A stretch of DNA of 64,000 bases from Alphaproteobacteria bacterium MedPE-SWcel (GTDB lineage Bacteria > Pseudomonadota > Alphaproteobacteria > Rhodobacterales > Rhodobacteraceae), in assembly GCA_001874255.1 (NCBI GenBank), contig MPDC01000003.1:203907-267906 (forward strand), in the 5' to 3' direction. Shown here in pieces: positions 18,699 to 27,221 of this stretch. The position numbers were made by a program, and so were the translations under genes. The stretch's first letter is position 1, and each line of letters begins with the position of its first letter. The notes beneath the pieces were generated by a model, which saw nothing but the letters and a program-made list of their open reading frames with translations, had not been told where the DNA came from and did not search any database.

Positions 18699-19565
18699 TT
18701 ACCGTGACTTAGGGTTGAGGTATGCGCTGAGACGGTCACCGATGAGGTTCACCGACAGCACGAGAAGGAAGAGGCAGAGGCCTGGGAAGGTTGCGATCCA
18801 CCAGGCGGTCGAGACATAGTTCCGCCCGACGCTGAGCATCGCGCCCCAGCTGGCCGTGGGGGGCTGCACGCCGAGGCCCAGAAACGACAGCCCGGCCTCA
18901 AAGAGCACCATCAGGCCGAACTCCAGGGTCGCCACCACCGCGAGCGGGGCGAGGATGTTCGGCAGGATGTGCAGGAACAGCACCCGAAGTGGCCCGGCGC
19001 CCATCGCCTTGGCCAGCCGCACATAGGGCTGGTTCGAGACCGCCAGCGTCTGGCCATAGGCCACGCGGGCATAGCGCGGCCAGCGGGTCAGGGCGAGGAC
19101 GAGAACCACATTGGCGAAACCGGGCCCCAGGACCGACACCATAATGATCGCCAGCAGGATCGCCGGGATCGACAGGAAGATATCGACGAGGCGCATGACC
19201 ACCATCTCGACCCAGCCGCCCCGGTAGCCCGCCAGCATGCCCAGCGTGATGCCGACGGCACCGGACAGGACCACCGACAGAAAGGCGACCGACAGTGAGA
19301 CCCGCGCGCCGTAGATGACCCGGCTCAGAAGATCGCGGCCGAGCTCGTCCGAGCCGAGCAGGTAGTAGGTGCCCCGTGCTTCGGTTCCCGGTGGCTTCAG
19401 CCGGCCCATCAGGTTTTGCGAGTCGGGGTTGTAGGGCGCGATCAACGGCGCGAAAATCGCGATGATGACCAGCGCCGCGAGGATCGCCACGAAGACGCCC
19501 ACGGGAACCCCGCCGCTGGCCTGTGGCCAGAACAGGCGCCGCCATGTTGTGGTGAGTGCGCTCAT
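18699..19565 (-). CDS. Peptide-type ABC transporter permease (DppC-like)
   Basis: A 288-residue inner-membrane permease with an N-terminal membrane anchor (VGVFVAILAALVIIAIFAPLIAPYNP), the family segment LLGSDELGRDLLSRVIYGARVSL, four to five further membrane spans and the EAA loop around YVRLAKAMGAGPLRVLFLHILPN, which contacts the ATPases. It pairs with the DppB-like permease encoded immediately upstream, overlapping it by four bases. The importer takes up small peptides or peptide-like amides; the enzymes downstream hint at gamma-glutamyl compounds. Confidence 0.92.
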   Translation of the reverse strand: MSALTTTWRRLFWPQASGGVPVGVFVAILAALVIIAIFAPLIAPYNPDSQNLMGRLKPPGTEARGTYYLLGSDELGRDLLSRVIYGARVSLSVAFLSVVLSGAVGITLGMLAGYRGGWVEMVVMRLVDIFLSIPAILLAIIMVSVLGPGFANVVLVLALTRWPRYARVAYGQTLAVSNQPYVRLAKAMGAGPLRVLFLHILPNILAPLAVVATLEFGLMVLFEAGLSFLGLGVQPPTASWGAMLSVGRNYVSTAWWIATFPGLCLFLLVLSVNLIGDRLSAYLNPKSR

Positions 19566-20488
19566 GCCCCGCCTCCCTTGCGGATGCGCGGGTCGACCAC
19601 GCTATAGAGGATATCGGCCAGCAGGTTGACGCTGATCGTGACAAAGGCGCCCAGCAGGACGATGCCCTGAACCACGACGAAATCGCGCGCCTGTACCGAT
19701 TGCACGGTGAGCTGGCCCAGGCCGGGCCATGCGAAGACAGTTTCGACGATCACCGCGCCGGCAAGAAGCTGCGAGATCTCCAGCGCGCTGATCGAGATGA
19801 CGGGGATCAGGGAGTTGCGGATCAAGTGCTTGCCGACCAGCCGCCCCGTCGTGACGCCGCGTGCGCGGGCCGAGCGGACATAGTCTTTGGACATCTCGTC
19901 GAGGATCGAACTGCGGGCAATCCGCGCGTAAGTCGCCATCGACAACAGTCCCAGCGCGATCGACGGCATAATGAGGTGGCTAAAACTGCCCGACCCCGAG
20001 GGCGGGAGCCAACGCAGCCAGACACCGAAGACCATGATCATGAGGATGCCGCTCCAGAAGGTCGGCATGCTCTGGGCGCCCAGCACGATCCCCATCAGCA
20101 GGTTCGTGGCGCGGTGCTTGCGCCAGATCGCCATGGCAAGCCCCACCGGCAGCCCGATCACGAAGGCCACAAAAAGCGCCCCGCCGGCCAGTTGCAGCGT
20201 ATAGGGAAGCCGCGATGCGATGATGTCGCTGACCGCGACGTTCTGCACATAGGAGGTTCCGAAATCAAGCCGCAGCATGTCCCAGAGGTACGTCACGTAT
20301 TGGACGACCAGCGGCTGGTCGAGGCCGAGCGACCGGCGCATGGCCTCGATATCCGCCTGCGTTGCCGTCTCGGGCACCAGCAGGTAGGTGGGATCCCCGG
20401 TCAGGCGCTGGATGAAGAACACCAGCGTCATCACGCCGAAGATCGCCACCAACGCCTGACCCAGTCTTTGCAGAAGGAAGACTGACAT
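19562..20488 (-). CDS. Peptide-type ABC transporter permease (DppB-like)
   Basis: A 308-residue inner-membrane permease. It starts MSVFLLQRLGQALVAIFGVMTLVFFIQRLTGDPTYLL, the typical first membrane segment of DppB/OppB, followed by the periplasmic domain with SLGLDQPLVVQYVTYL, then spans and the EAA motif region DYVRSARARGVTTGRLVGKHLIRN, ending in VDPRIRKGGGA. It forms the translocation pore with the DppC-like protein. The gene begins 7 bases after the second binding-protein gene. Confidence 0.92.
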   Translation of the reverse strand: MSVFLLQRLGQALVAIFGVMTLVFFIQRLTGDPTYLLVPETATQADIEAMRRSLGLDQPLVVQYVTYLWDMLRLDFGTSYVQNVAVSDIIASRLPYTLQLAGGALFVAFVIGLPVGLAMAIWRKHRATNLLMGIVLGAQSMPTFWSGILMIMVFGVWLRWLPPSGSGSFSHLIMPSIALGLLSMATYARIARSSILDEMSKDYVRSARARGVTTGRLVGKHLIRNSLIPVISISALEISQLLAGAVIVETVFAWPGLGQLTVQSVQARDFVVVQGIVLLGAFVTISVNLLADILYSVVDPRIRKGGGA

Positions 20489-20495
20489 GGTCTGG

Positions 20496-21986
20496 TTATT
20501 CGCTCCAGCTCATGCGGTTCAGGAACAGGCCCTCATTCGCCGTCGGGGTCCATTCGAGCTGATCCGAGGCGCCATAGAGTGCGACCGCCTGATAGAGCGG
20601 CAGGATATAGGCATTGTCCTGAACGATCTGCTGCACCTCGGTATAGGCCGCCATGCGGGTCGCCTCATCCAGCGCCGTGCGGCCTTTCTCCAGCAGGCCG
20701 TCGAGCGTCACGTCGGCCACCCGGCTCCAGCTTGAAGAGGAGTGCAAAAGCGGGAACTGGACCCCGTCGACGTCCTGACAGGCGCAGGACCAGCGGCCAA
20801 AGCTGAGATAGGGCCGGTCGGTCTGTTCCGGTGCCCGCGCGGCTTGCAGGTAGGTGCTCATGTCGGTCATCGAGATCTCGACGTCGAAGCCCGCGTCGGT
20901 GAGCATCTGCTGGATCGCCTGCACGATGCGCTGGTCGTAAACCGGCGAGGTTGCGAATCGCATCGGCATGTCGCCTGCGCCGGTTTCCTCGACGATGCGC
21001 TTGGCTTCCGCCAGGTCATAGGGGATCGCCTCGCGGCCTTCGACGTAGCCGAAATGCGACGGCGTCGCCATCTGGTGGACCACCGTTTCACCACCGGCCA
21101 GGATCCCCTGCACGATGCCCTCGCGGTCGATCGCCATGGTGGCAGCCTTGCGCACCATCGGGTCGTCAAACGGCGGGCGCAGGGTGTTCATGCCCATAAA
21201 GGCCACCCGCTCGGTCGGGGCGCTCAGGACCTGCACGCCGGACTGACCGTCAAGCTGCCGTGCGACGTCGCTGTCGATGGAGACGATCAGGTCCGCGGTG
21301 CCCGCCCGCAGGTTCGCGACCCGGGTCGAGGCGTCGGGCACGGCGACAAAGGCGGCCGTCTCGAACGGGCCGGTGTCGCCCCAGTAGCTTTCGTTCCGGC
21401 TCAGGGTCACGTCCACGCCGCGGTTCCACGTTTCAAAAGTGAACGGACCGGAGCCGACGGGGGCCGCGTTGAACGCCTCGTCGCCGACCTCTTCAAGCAC
21501 GTGCTTCGGCACCACCGAGAGTTTCACAAGCTGGGCCAGCAGCACCGGATAGGCGCCCTTGGTGGTCAGTGTGACCTCGTAGTCGCCGGTCGCCTCGGCG
21601 CCGGTGATCTGGTTGAACTGGCCCAATTGGGGGGAGCCGAAATCCGGGTTCGTGATGCGCTGAATGGAATAGGCGACATCCTCCGCCGTCAGCGGCTCGC
21701 CGTCGTGGAAGGTGACATCGTCGCGGATCTTCAGCACCATCTCGATGTCCGAGACCTGCGTCCATTCGGTCGCGATCTGCGGCACGATCTTGCCCGCGTT
21801 GTCCCGGGTGACCAGGTTGTCAAAGATGTTGCGATAGACGTAGTAGCTGTCGGGGTTCCACTGTTGGTGCGGATCCAGCGTGGAGGGCTCGTTCACCAGA
21901 TTGACGGTGATGTCCTGCGCCAGCAAAGCCTGCGCGGACAACAGCGTGACGGCGGTGACGATGCCATGGGTGATTGCACGTATCAT
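20496..21986 (-). CDS. ABC transporter substrate-binding protein, family 5 (copy 2)
   Basis: A 496-residue periplasmic binding protein with a signal peptide (MIRAITHGIVTAVTLLSAQALLAQ). Family 5 features include NEPSTLDPHQQWNPDSYYVYRNIFDN, VTFHDGEPLTAEDV, FGSPQLGQFN and APVGSGPFTFETW. It is a tandem duplicate of the protein encoded just upstream; both end with LFLNRMSWxE and share the cysteine-containing segment RWSCACQDxDG. The ATG at 21986 begins the signal peptide; an earlier in-frame start at 22058 would add a basic leader. It captures the substrate for the DppBC-like permeases. Two binding proteins may give one transporter two substrate ranges. Confidence 0.92.
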   Translation of the reverse strand: MIRAITHGIVTAVTLLSAQALLAQDITVNLVNEPSTLDPHQQWNPDSYYVYRNIFDNLVTRDNAGKIVPQIATEWTQVSDIEMVLKIRDDVTFHDGEPLTAEDVAYSIQRITNPDFGSPQLGQFNQITGAEATGDYEVTLTTKGAYPVLLAQLVKLSVVPKHVLEEVGDEAFNAAPVGSGPFTFETWNRGVDVTLSRNESYWGDTGPFETAAFVAVPDASTRVANLRAGTADLIVSIDSDVARQLDGQSGVQVLSAPTERVAFMGMNTLRPPFDDPMVRKAATMAIDREGIVQGILAGGETVVHQMATPSHFGYVEGREAIPYDLAEAKRIVEETGAGDMPMRFATSPVYDQRIVQAIQQMLTDAGFDVEISMTDMSTYLQAARAPEQTDRPYLSFGRWSCACQDVDGVQFPLLHSSSSWSRVADVTLDGLLEKGRTALDEATRMAAYTEVQQIVQDNAYILPLYQAVALYGASDQLEWTPTANEGLFLNRMSWSE

Positions 21987-22054
21987 GGTCTGATCTCTTT
22001 CCTTCAAACTCGGGGGAATGCGGGGCCCCGCCTTGCGCGCGGCCCCACGGCCGC

Positions 22055-23569
22055 TCACTCGGTCCAGCTCATACGGTTGAGGAACAGGCTCTCATTGGAG
22101 GTCGGCTGCCAGTCCAGATTGTCAGCCGCGCCATAGATGATCGCGGCCTGATAGAGCGGCAGGATATCCGCATCCGCAAGCGCCATGCGGTTGATCCGGG
22201 CGTAGAGTTCGGCGCGTTTGACCTCGTCCAGCTCGCCGCGGGCCTCATCCAGCAGGGCGGCAATTTCGGGATCCTTCACCCGGCTCCAATTCGACGAGGA
22301 ATGCAGCAGGGGATACATGATCCCGTCCGGATCCTGGCAGGCGCAGGACCAGCGCGAGAAGGTCAGCATCGGGGCCTGCTCCGGCGCGGCCTGCTGGTCT
22401 TTCAGCCATGTGGCCATGTCGTTCGTCTCGATCGAGACCTTCAGCCCCACATCCGTCAGCATCTGCTGGATCGCCTGAACAACCCGTTGGTCAAAGACAG
22501 GTGACGTCGCGAGTTCGATCTCGCTGTCGGGCGCGGTCGCCAGCCCGGCGATCAGTGCGCGGGCCTTTTCGGGATCGTAGTCGAACCCCTCGATGCCTTC
22601 GGTCCAGCCGAAATGTGCCGGAGACAGCATCTGGTCCACGATCTGCGGATAGCCGCCCAGCAGCCCTTCGACGATGGCCTCGCGGTCGATGGCATGGCCG
22701 ATGGCGCGGCGCAGGTCCGGCTGGTCGAGCGGCGCCAGCGCGCTGTTCATCGCGAAATAGGCCACCCGTTCGGTGTTGACCGTCAGGATCTTGCCCTGTC
22801 CGCCGTTTTCAACCTGCTGTGCAAGGTCGGTGTTCAGCGTCACCACAAGGTCCGCCGCGCCGGCCTGAAGGTCCGCCACACGGGTCGCCGCATCCGGCAC
22901 GCCGCGGAAGGTGACGGTTTCGAACGGGCCCTTGTCGCCCCAGTAGTCGGCGTTCTTCGTCACGGTGACCGATACTCCGCGGTCCCAGCTTTCGAAAGCA
23001 TAGGGGCCGGAGCCGACGGGGGCTTCGTTGAACTCCGCCGAGGTCATGGTCGAGGCGATATGCTTCGGCACGATCGATAGCTTCACCAGTTGCGCCAGCA
23101 GCGCCGGATAGGCGCCATCGGTGGTCAGGGTGACCTCGTTGTCGCCGGTGGCTTCGGCCTTGATGATCTTGTTGAACTGGCCCAGCTGCGGCGATCCGAA
23201 CTCCGGATCGGTGATCCGCTCGACTGTATATACCACATCGGCGGGCGTCAGCGGCGTGCCGTCGTGGAAGGTGACGTCATCACGGATGGTGAACACGGTC
23301 TCCGTGTCGCTCGTGCGGTTCCAGTCGGTCGCGATCTGCGGCACGATCTCGCCTGCGTCATCGCGGGTGACCATATTGTCGAAAATATTGCGGTAGACGT
23401 AGTAGCTGTCGGGGTTCCACTGCTGGTGCGGGTCGAGCGAAGACGGCTCGTTCACCAGATCGACGGTCAGCATATCCTTTGCGGAGGCGGGGGTGAGCGC
23501 GGATATCGCGATCCCCAGAGACAGGGCAATTGGCAGCGCGAAATGCGCGGCCCTCTTTGTGGCTTTCAT
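22055..23569 (-). CDS. ABC transporter substrate-binding protein, family 5 (copy 1)
   Basis: A 504-residue periplasmic binding protein with signal peptide (HFALPIALSLGIAISALTPASA). It has NEPSSLDPHQQWNPDSYYVYRNIFDN, VTFHDGTPLTPADV, PVGSGPYAFESWDRG and RWSCACQDPDG. It is the sister copy of the protein encoded at 20496-21986. The two-cysteine CAC motif near the C-terminus is shared only by the pair as far as I can tell and may lie near the binding pocket. The ATG overlaps the GntR regulator stop by four bases (ATGA), so regulator and transporter form one transcript. Confidence 0.92.
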   Translation of the reverse strand: MKATKRAAHFALPIALSLGIAISALTPASAKDMLTVDLVNEPSSLDPHQQWNPDSYYVYRNIFDNMVTRDDAGEIVPQIATDWNRTSDTETVFTIRDDVTFHDGTPLTPADVVYTVERITDPEFGSPQLGQFNKIIKAEATGDNEVTLTTDGAYPALLAQLVKLSIVPKHIASTMTSAEFNEAPVGSGPYAFESWDRGVSVTVTKNADYWGDKGPFETVTFRGVPDAATRVADLQAGAADLVVTLNTDLAQQVENGGQGKILTVNTERVAYFAMNSALAPLDQPDLRRAIGHAIDREAIVEGLLGGYPQIVDQMLSPAHFGWTEGIEGFDYDPEKARALIAGLATAPDSEIELATSPVFDQRVVQAIQQMLTDVGLKVSIETNDMATWLKDQQAAPEQAPMLTFSRWSCACQDPDGIMYPLLHSSSNWSRVKDPEIAALLDEARGELDEVKRAELYARINRMALADADILPLYQAAIIYGAADNLDWQPTSNESLFLNRMSWTE

Positions 23570-24387
23570 GAGGTCACTCCTTTGTTGGACACGATCCCGG
23601 TCTCGTCTGTGTCTGTCGTCCCGGGTGTTGCGCCTGTATCCGACCTTGAGTGGCCGTTGTTGGACGAGGCGTCTTGGGCGTCTGCTCCGACGCCAAGCTC
23701 GGTGCGGTTCTGCATGAGGCCCGCAACGGCGAATTCCTGAAAGGCAGCAATATCGGCCATCCGCAATGCTTCGATCCGCGCGCCGTCACCGGCCGCGGCA
23801 GCCGCCGCCAGATCCCGCGCCTTGCAGGCGGCGAAGGGGGGCGAAGCAGGCGTTTCAAGGAAGCGCAGGATGCGTTCGGAATGGTCCCATAACCCGGTGA
23901 GGAAATGCGCCATCAGATGGTTCCCGACAGTCCCCGCGAGGATGTCGAGCAACTCGCGTTCATAGCCGCGCCGCGTTACGAGGCCGGCAGGCTCGCGCTG
24001 GTCCGCCAGCACGTCAATCATTTCGGCCAACTCGGTGATACGGCCCAATGCGGTCGCGTCGGGGCGCGCATTGGCAAGGCAGGACTCGACCTGCCGCCGC
24101 GCCGAGATCACATCGCCGATCAGCGCGCCGGTGACCGGAAGCACCTTCCAGCCCGCCCGCCGAATGGGCTGTACCAGACCCTGGGCAGACAGCCTCGCCA
24201 GCGCGACACGCACGCCTGCGCGGCCCAACCCGAACCGCTCCGAGAGCTGCGCCTCGGTCGCAATCGACCCGGGCAGCAATTCGCAGGACTGGACGGCGAC
24301 CTTCAGTCGGTCCTCGGCAAAGCTGGTTTTCTGCGCGGGCACAAGCGGGTTGTTTGTGCCCATGAAAGGCGATGCTGGATCAAACAT
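23566..24387 (-). CDS. GntR-family regulator (FCD type)
   Basis: A 273-residue transcription factor. Residues about 25-90 form a winged helix-turn-helix (ATEAQLSERFGLGRAGVRVALARLSAQGLVQPIRRAGWKVLPV). The helical FCD effector domain follows (SARRQVESCLAN ... GNHLMAHFLTGLWDHSERILRFLET), then a long Ser/Thr/Asn-rich tail. It probably senses a small acid derived from the transported substrate and controls the operon it heads. Inverted repeats AACATTT-N2-AAATGTT and CATTT-N4-AAATG lie 48-85 bases upstream and are candidate operators, implying autoregulation. Confidence 0.88.
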   Translation of the reverse strand: MFDPASPFMGTNNPLVPAQKTSFAEDRLKVAVQSCELLPGSIATEAQLSERFGLGRAGVRVALARLSAQGLVQPIRRAGWKVLPVTGALIGDVISARRQVESCLANARPDATALGRITELAEMIDVLADQREPAGLVTRRGYERELLDILAGTVGNHLMAHFLTGLWDHSERILRFLETPASPPFAACKARDLAAAAAAGDGARIEALRMADIAAFQEFAVAGLMQNRTELGVGADAQDASSNNGHSRSDTGATPGTTDTDETGIVSNKGVTS

Positions 24388-24434
24388 GCGGTCTTCCTTT
24401 GAATTTCTTTTAAAGATGCTAGTGGTGAGTCGTG

Positions 24435-24472
24435 AACATTTTCAAATGTTATTTTGAACATTTCCAAAAATG
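24435..24472. promoter_or_regulatory. Candidate operator of the GntR-led operon
   Basis: A perfect 7-bp inverted repeat AACATTT-TC-AAATGTT (24435-24450) is followed one helical turn on by a related half palindrome CATTT-N4-AAATG (24459-24472). The AT-rich stretch stands out from its GC-rich surroundings and lies just upstream of the GntR gene. Confidence 0.55.
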
Positions 24473-24565
24473 GCGTCGCCGAGAACCCGTTCCAGCAATG
24501 GAAACGCCCGGTTCTTAGGCGGTTCCTGTGGGGCAGTGTGGGGGGGCATACTGCCTGCAGCTGCC

Positions 24566-24615
24566 GATGCGATCCAAGGATGCGATCCAGGGATGCGAAC
24601 AGGGATGCGAACAGG
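24566..24615. repeat. Tandem repeat, four copies of a 12-13-bp unit
   Basis: Units are GATGCGATCCAAG, GATGCGATCCAGG, GATGCGAACAGG and GATGCGAACAGG, contiguous. They fall in a gene-free stretch. The function is unknown; they could be iterons for a DNA-binding protein or simple slippage. Confidence 0.75.
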
Positions 24616-24898
24616 GTTGGATATAGGCGGTGCGAAGCAGCTATCCCGATGCAGCACGGAATGTGGCACAGCCCGTGGTCTCGGGCGGAAGGCAATCCGG
24701 TCTTGCAGGCGAGCGTTGGACAACCAAGTGATCTCCCTGCTTGGGAATGGCTTGTCTTTGCCGCGAGCAAGGCGTTGTCATGCGGGCGATCACGGCCTGC
24801 CTGACAGGAATGAACCTGCTGTCCAGGCTTCGGGCATGATCCGCGTCTGGGGGAAAGGCCGCGCTGCCGGGGCTGAGCTGCGCTCTGGCCCGAGGTTG

Positions 24899-25756
24899 TC
24901 AGGGTTTGTCGAACTGGACCTGAAGAAAGTCGACGGCCTTCGGCACCATCGGGGCAAAGAGGTCTCCTCCGTGGCCTGCGCCTTCGACGCGGGTCAGGCT
25001 GACATCGGCGCCACGCGTCCAGAGTGTCTCATACAGGCGGTCACTTTGCAGTGGCGAAACCACCACGTCTGCGGTGCCATGCATCAGCAGGAAAGGTGAA
25101 AGCGGCATTCCCTCCGGCAGGGCGGCGATCACCGCTTCGGGACTGGCAGCATCGGCCAGGGCCGGGGTCTCGGCCACGGGTGCGCCGATCAGCTGCGCCT
25201 CGGGCGTCGGGCCTGTGCCCATGTCGCGGTCGGGCACGTCGTCATTCACCCGATCCGCCGCAATCTCGGACAGGTTTGATGGTGCGTACCACGACACCAC
25301 GCCTTTCAGGTCGATATCAGGGTCTTCAGCGGCGAGAATTCCGGCCCAGAGCGCCAGATGTGCGCCGGAACTCTGGCCCCAGACCGCGATCTTCTGGGCA
25401 TTATAACCATATTGCGCGCCCTGCATCGCAAGGAACCGAAGGGCAGCAGCGACATCGTCCCTCTGTGCGGGCCAGATGGCGTCGGCCGAGTAGGTGTAAT
25501 TCATCGAGGCCACTGCAATGCCTGCGTCCATCAGCGCATCGGCACGGTCATGCACATGGATCTGGTCCTTGTCGTTCCTGAACCAGCGCCCGCCATGAAT
25601 AAAGAGCACCACGGGCGGCGCATCCACCCCATCGGGAAGGTAGAGATCCAGCTGGTTGCGCGCACCTTCGCCATAGGCAATATTGCGGATCACCTCGGCG
25701 TGCGACAGGCTTGCGACAAGGCTCGCCGCTGCGGACAACAGGATTGCGGTCTTCAT
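24899..25756 (-). CDS. Secreted alpha/beta-hydrolase (esterase/lipase-like)
   Basis: A 285-residue hydrolase with a signal peptide (MKTAILLSAAASLVASLSHA), so probably periplasmic. The HSL-like oxyanion motif is FIHGGRWF, the nucleophile elbow GQSSGAHLALWAG, the acid HGTADVVV, and the catalytic His GAGHGGD. It resembles carboxylesterases or arylformamidase-like alpha/beta-hydrolases. AAGGAG with 7-base spacing supports the ATG at 25756. It stands apart from the neighbouring operons, downstream of the QorB-like gene. Confidence 0.88.
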   Translation of the reverse strand: MKTAILLSAAASLVASLSHAEVIRNIAYGEGARNQLDLYLPDGVDAPPVVLFIHGGRWFRNDKDQIHVHDRADALMDAGIAVASMNYTYSADAIWPAQRDDVAAALRFLAMQGAQYGYNAQKIAVWGQSSGAHLALWAGILAAEDPDIDLKGVVSWYAPSNLSEIAADRVNDDVPDRDMGTGPTPEAQLIGAPVAETPALADAASPEAVIAALPEGMPLSPFLLMHGTADVVVSPLQSDRLYETLWTRGADVSLTRVEGAGHGGDLFAPMVPKAVDFLQVQFDKP

Positions 25757-25883
25757 CTGGATCTCCTTCGGGTCGGACTGCGCGGATGCCGCGCCTCTGC
25801 AGAACAGCTCAACGCATGCAGGGGGCGATTCCGTCGGAAGACGTATCCTGCGGGGGGCCATCAGTCACCCCCGCAGGCCCGAC

Positions 25884-26729
25884 TTAGCCAATGGCAGCGG
25901 CGACTGCAATGGGGAGCGGTGTTGTCGGGCGGCCGATCAGGGCTGACAGCTGCGTTCCACCGTCATATAGCGCGCCCTTCGCCGCTTCCACATCGCAATG
26001 GGCGAGGAAGCCGGCAAGATCGGCGGGCAGGCCCGCGCCGGTCAGCGCGGCTGCGTAGTCGGGTTCGGGCATATCGACATAGGGGATGTCCTTGCCGGCT
26101 TGCCTGGACAGCTCCGCCGCCAAATCCGTCAGCGTGTAGCTGTCATCTCCGGACAGCTCGTAGGTCTTTCCCTGAAGCGCCCTGTCCAGTAGCACGGCGG
26201 CGGCGGCTTCGGCGTAGTCCTGCCGTGTCGCAGAGGAAATCCGGCCATCCTTTGCCGCGCCAATCAGGGCGTTGTGGTCCAATGCGGCGGGCAGGGCCAT
26301 CGTGTAGTTCTCCGTATACCAGCCGTTGCGCAGCACGCTGTGGTCGATGCCGGACGCGGCCAGCAGCTTTTCGGTCTCGACATGTTCGGGTGCAAGGCCA
26401 AGCGTGCTTTGAGGCGCATTCAGCAGGCTGGTGTAGACGATATGCCGGACGCCCGCGGCCTTGGCGGCTTCGATCACGGCGGCATGTTGCGGCACGCGGC
26501 GGCCGACCTCGCTGCCTGAGATCAACAGCAGCGTGTCGATGCCATCAAGTGCCGACACCAATGTTTCGGGCGCATCATAGTCGAAGGTTCGCGCCGTTAC
26601 GCCAAGATCGGCGGCCTTCTCGGTATTGCGGGCCAGCGCGACGATGCCGTCGGGCGCTGTCTTGGACTTCAGGGTTTGGATGACGAGGCGGCCAAGCTGG
26701 CCGGTGGCGCCGGTAATTGCGAGTGTCAT
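25884..26729 (-). CDS. NmrA-type NAD(P)H:quinone oxidoreductase (QorB-like)
   Basis: A 281-residue atypical short-chain dehydrogenase starting MTLAITGATGQLGRLV, a TGxxGxxG nucleotide-binding motif. SALDGIDTLLLISGSE, IVYTSLLNAP and LRNGWYTENY are typical of the QOR2/YtfG group, which reduces quinones with NADPH and lacks the classical YxxxK. The gene is divergent from an HxlR-type regulator, the same arrangement as qorB/qorR (ytfG/ytfH), which strongly supports the assignment. It is likely to respond to quinone or redox stress through the operator between the two genes. Confidence 0.85.
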   Translation of the reverse strand: MTLAITGATGQLGRLVIQTLKSKTAPDGIVALARNTEKAADLGVTARTFDYDAPETLVSALDGIDTLLLISGSEVGRRVPQHAAVIEAAKAAGVRHIVYTSLLNAPQSTLGLAPEHVETEKLLAASGIDHSVLRNGWYTENYTMALPAALDHNALIGAAKDGRISSATRQDYAEAAAAVLLDRALQGKTYELSGDDSYTLTDLAAELSRQAGKDIPYVDMPEPDYAAALTGAGLPADLAGFLAHCDVEAAKGALYDGGTQLSALIGRPTTPLPIAVAAAIG

Positions 26730-26775
26730 TGGGTGTCTCTCCGCTTCGGATGTTGATGCGGCAGAGGTAGACCCT

Positions 26776-26793
26776 TTACTTACGAAAAGTAAG
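26776..26793. promoter_or_regulatory. Candidate HxlR/QorR operator
   Basis: TTACTT-N5-AAGTAA, a perfect 6-bp inverted repeat, overlaps a second palindrome CTTAC-N5-GTAAG in the divergent promoter between the QorB-like gene and the HxlR gene. Its position and symmetry fit binding by the dimeric HxlR protein. Confidence 0.55.
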
Positions 26794-26831
26794 AACGTAC
26801 ATTTTTGTTAGTATCAACTTTCGAGGTTTCC

Positions 26832-27221
26832 ATGCCCAAACTCAGTGACGCCGTACGCTCGGGAAAGCTTGTGGGCAACCTGCAGGCGCAGGAATGCCCG
26901 TCGCGTGACATCCTGAAACATGTCACCGGCCGTTGGGCGGTGTTGACGCTGATTGCGCTTCAGGGGCGGACCATCCGCTTTGCCGCACTCAGGCGCACGA
27001 TCGGCGGGGTCAGCGACCGGATGCTGACGCAAACGCTTCAGACCCTTGAGGCAGACGGATTTGTCCATCGGCAAGCCTTCAAGGTCGTGCCACCCCATGT
27101 GGAGTACAGCCTGACCCCGATGGGCGAAAAGGTGGCGCAGCATGTGCGGGAGCTGGCCGACTGGATCGAGGACAACACCGGCGAGATCCTGTCGGCCCGG
27201 CAGGAGATCGCGTCGCGCTAG
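26832..27221 (+). CDS. HxlR-family transcriptional regulator (QorR-like)
   Basis: A 129-residue winged-helix dimeric regulator: CPSRDILKHVTGRWAVLTLIAL, the HxlR hallmark with a conserved Cys near the N-terminus, then IRFAALRRTIGGVSDRMLTQTLQTLEADGFV (recognition helix) and the wing YSLTPMGEKV. In QorR-type proteins the early Cys senses quinones or oxidants; here C24 sits in the same place. It is transcribed divergently from the QorB-like reductase, which it probably represses, with an inverted-repeat operator in between. Confidence 0.88.
   Translation: MPKLSDAVRSGKLVGNLQAQECPSRDILKHVTGRWAVLTLIALQGRTIRFAALRRTIGGVSDRMLTQTLQTLEADGFVHRQAFKVVPPHVEYSLTPMGEKVAQHVRELADWIEDNTGEILSARQEIASR

Larger units (their letters stand above)
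24388..24898. other. Intergenic region with operator and tandem repeat
   Basis: No convincing gene is seen in these 511 bases. The left part holds the GntR promoter and operators. The middle holds a four-copy tandem repeat (24566-24615). The rest shows nothing clear. Confidence 0.5.

Noticed and set aside
24566..24615. Possible CRISPR array
   Set aside because: The units are 12-13 bp and contiguous, with no spacers and no cas genes nearby.
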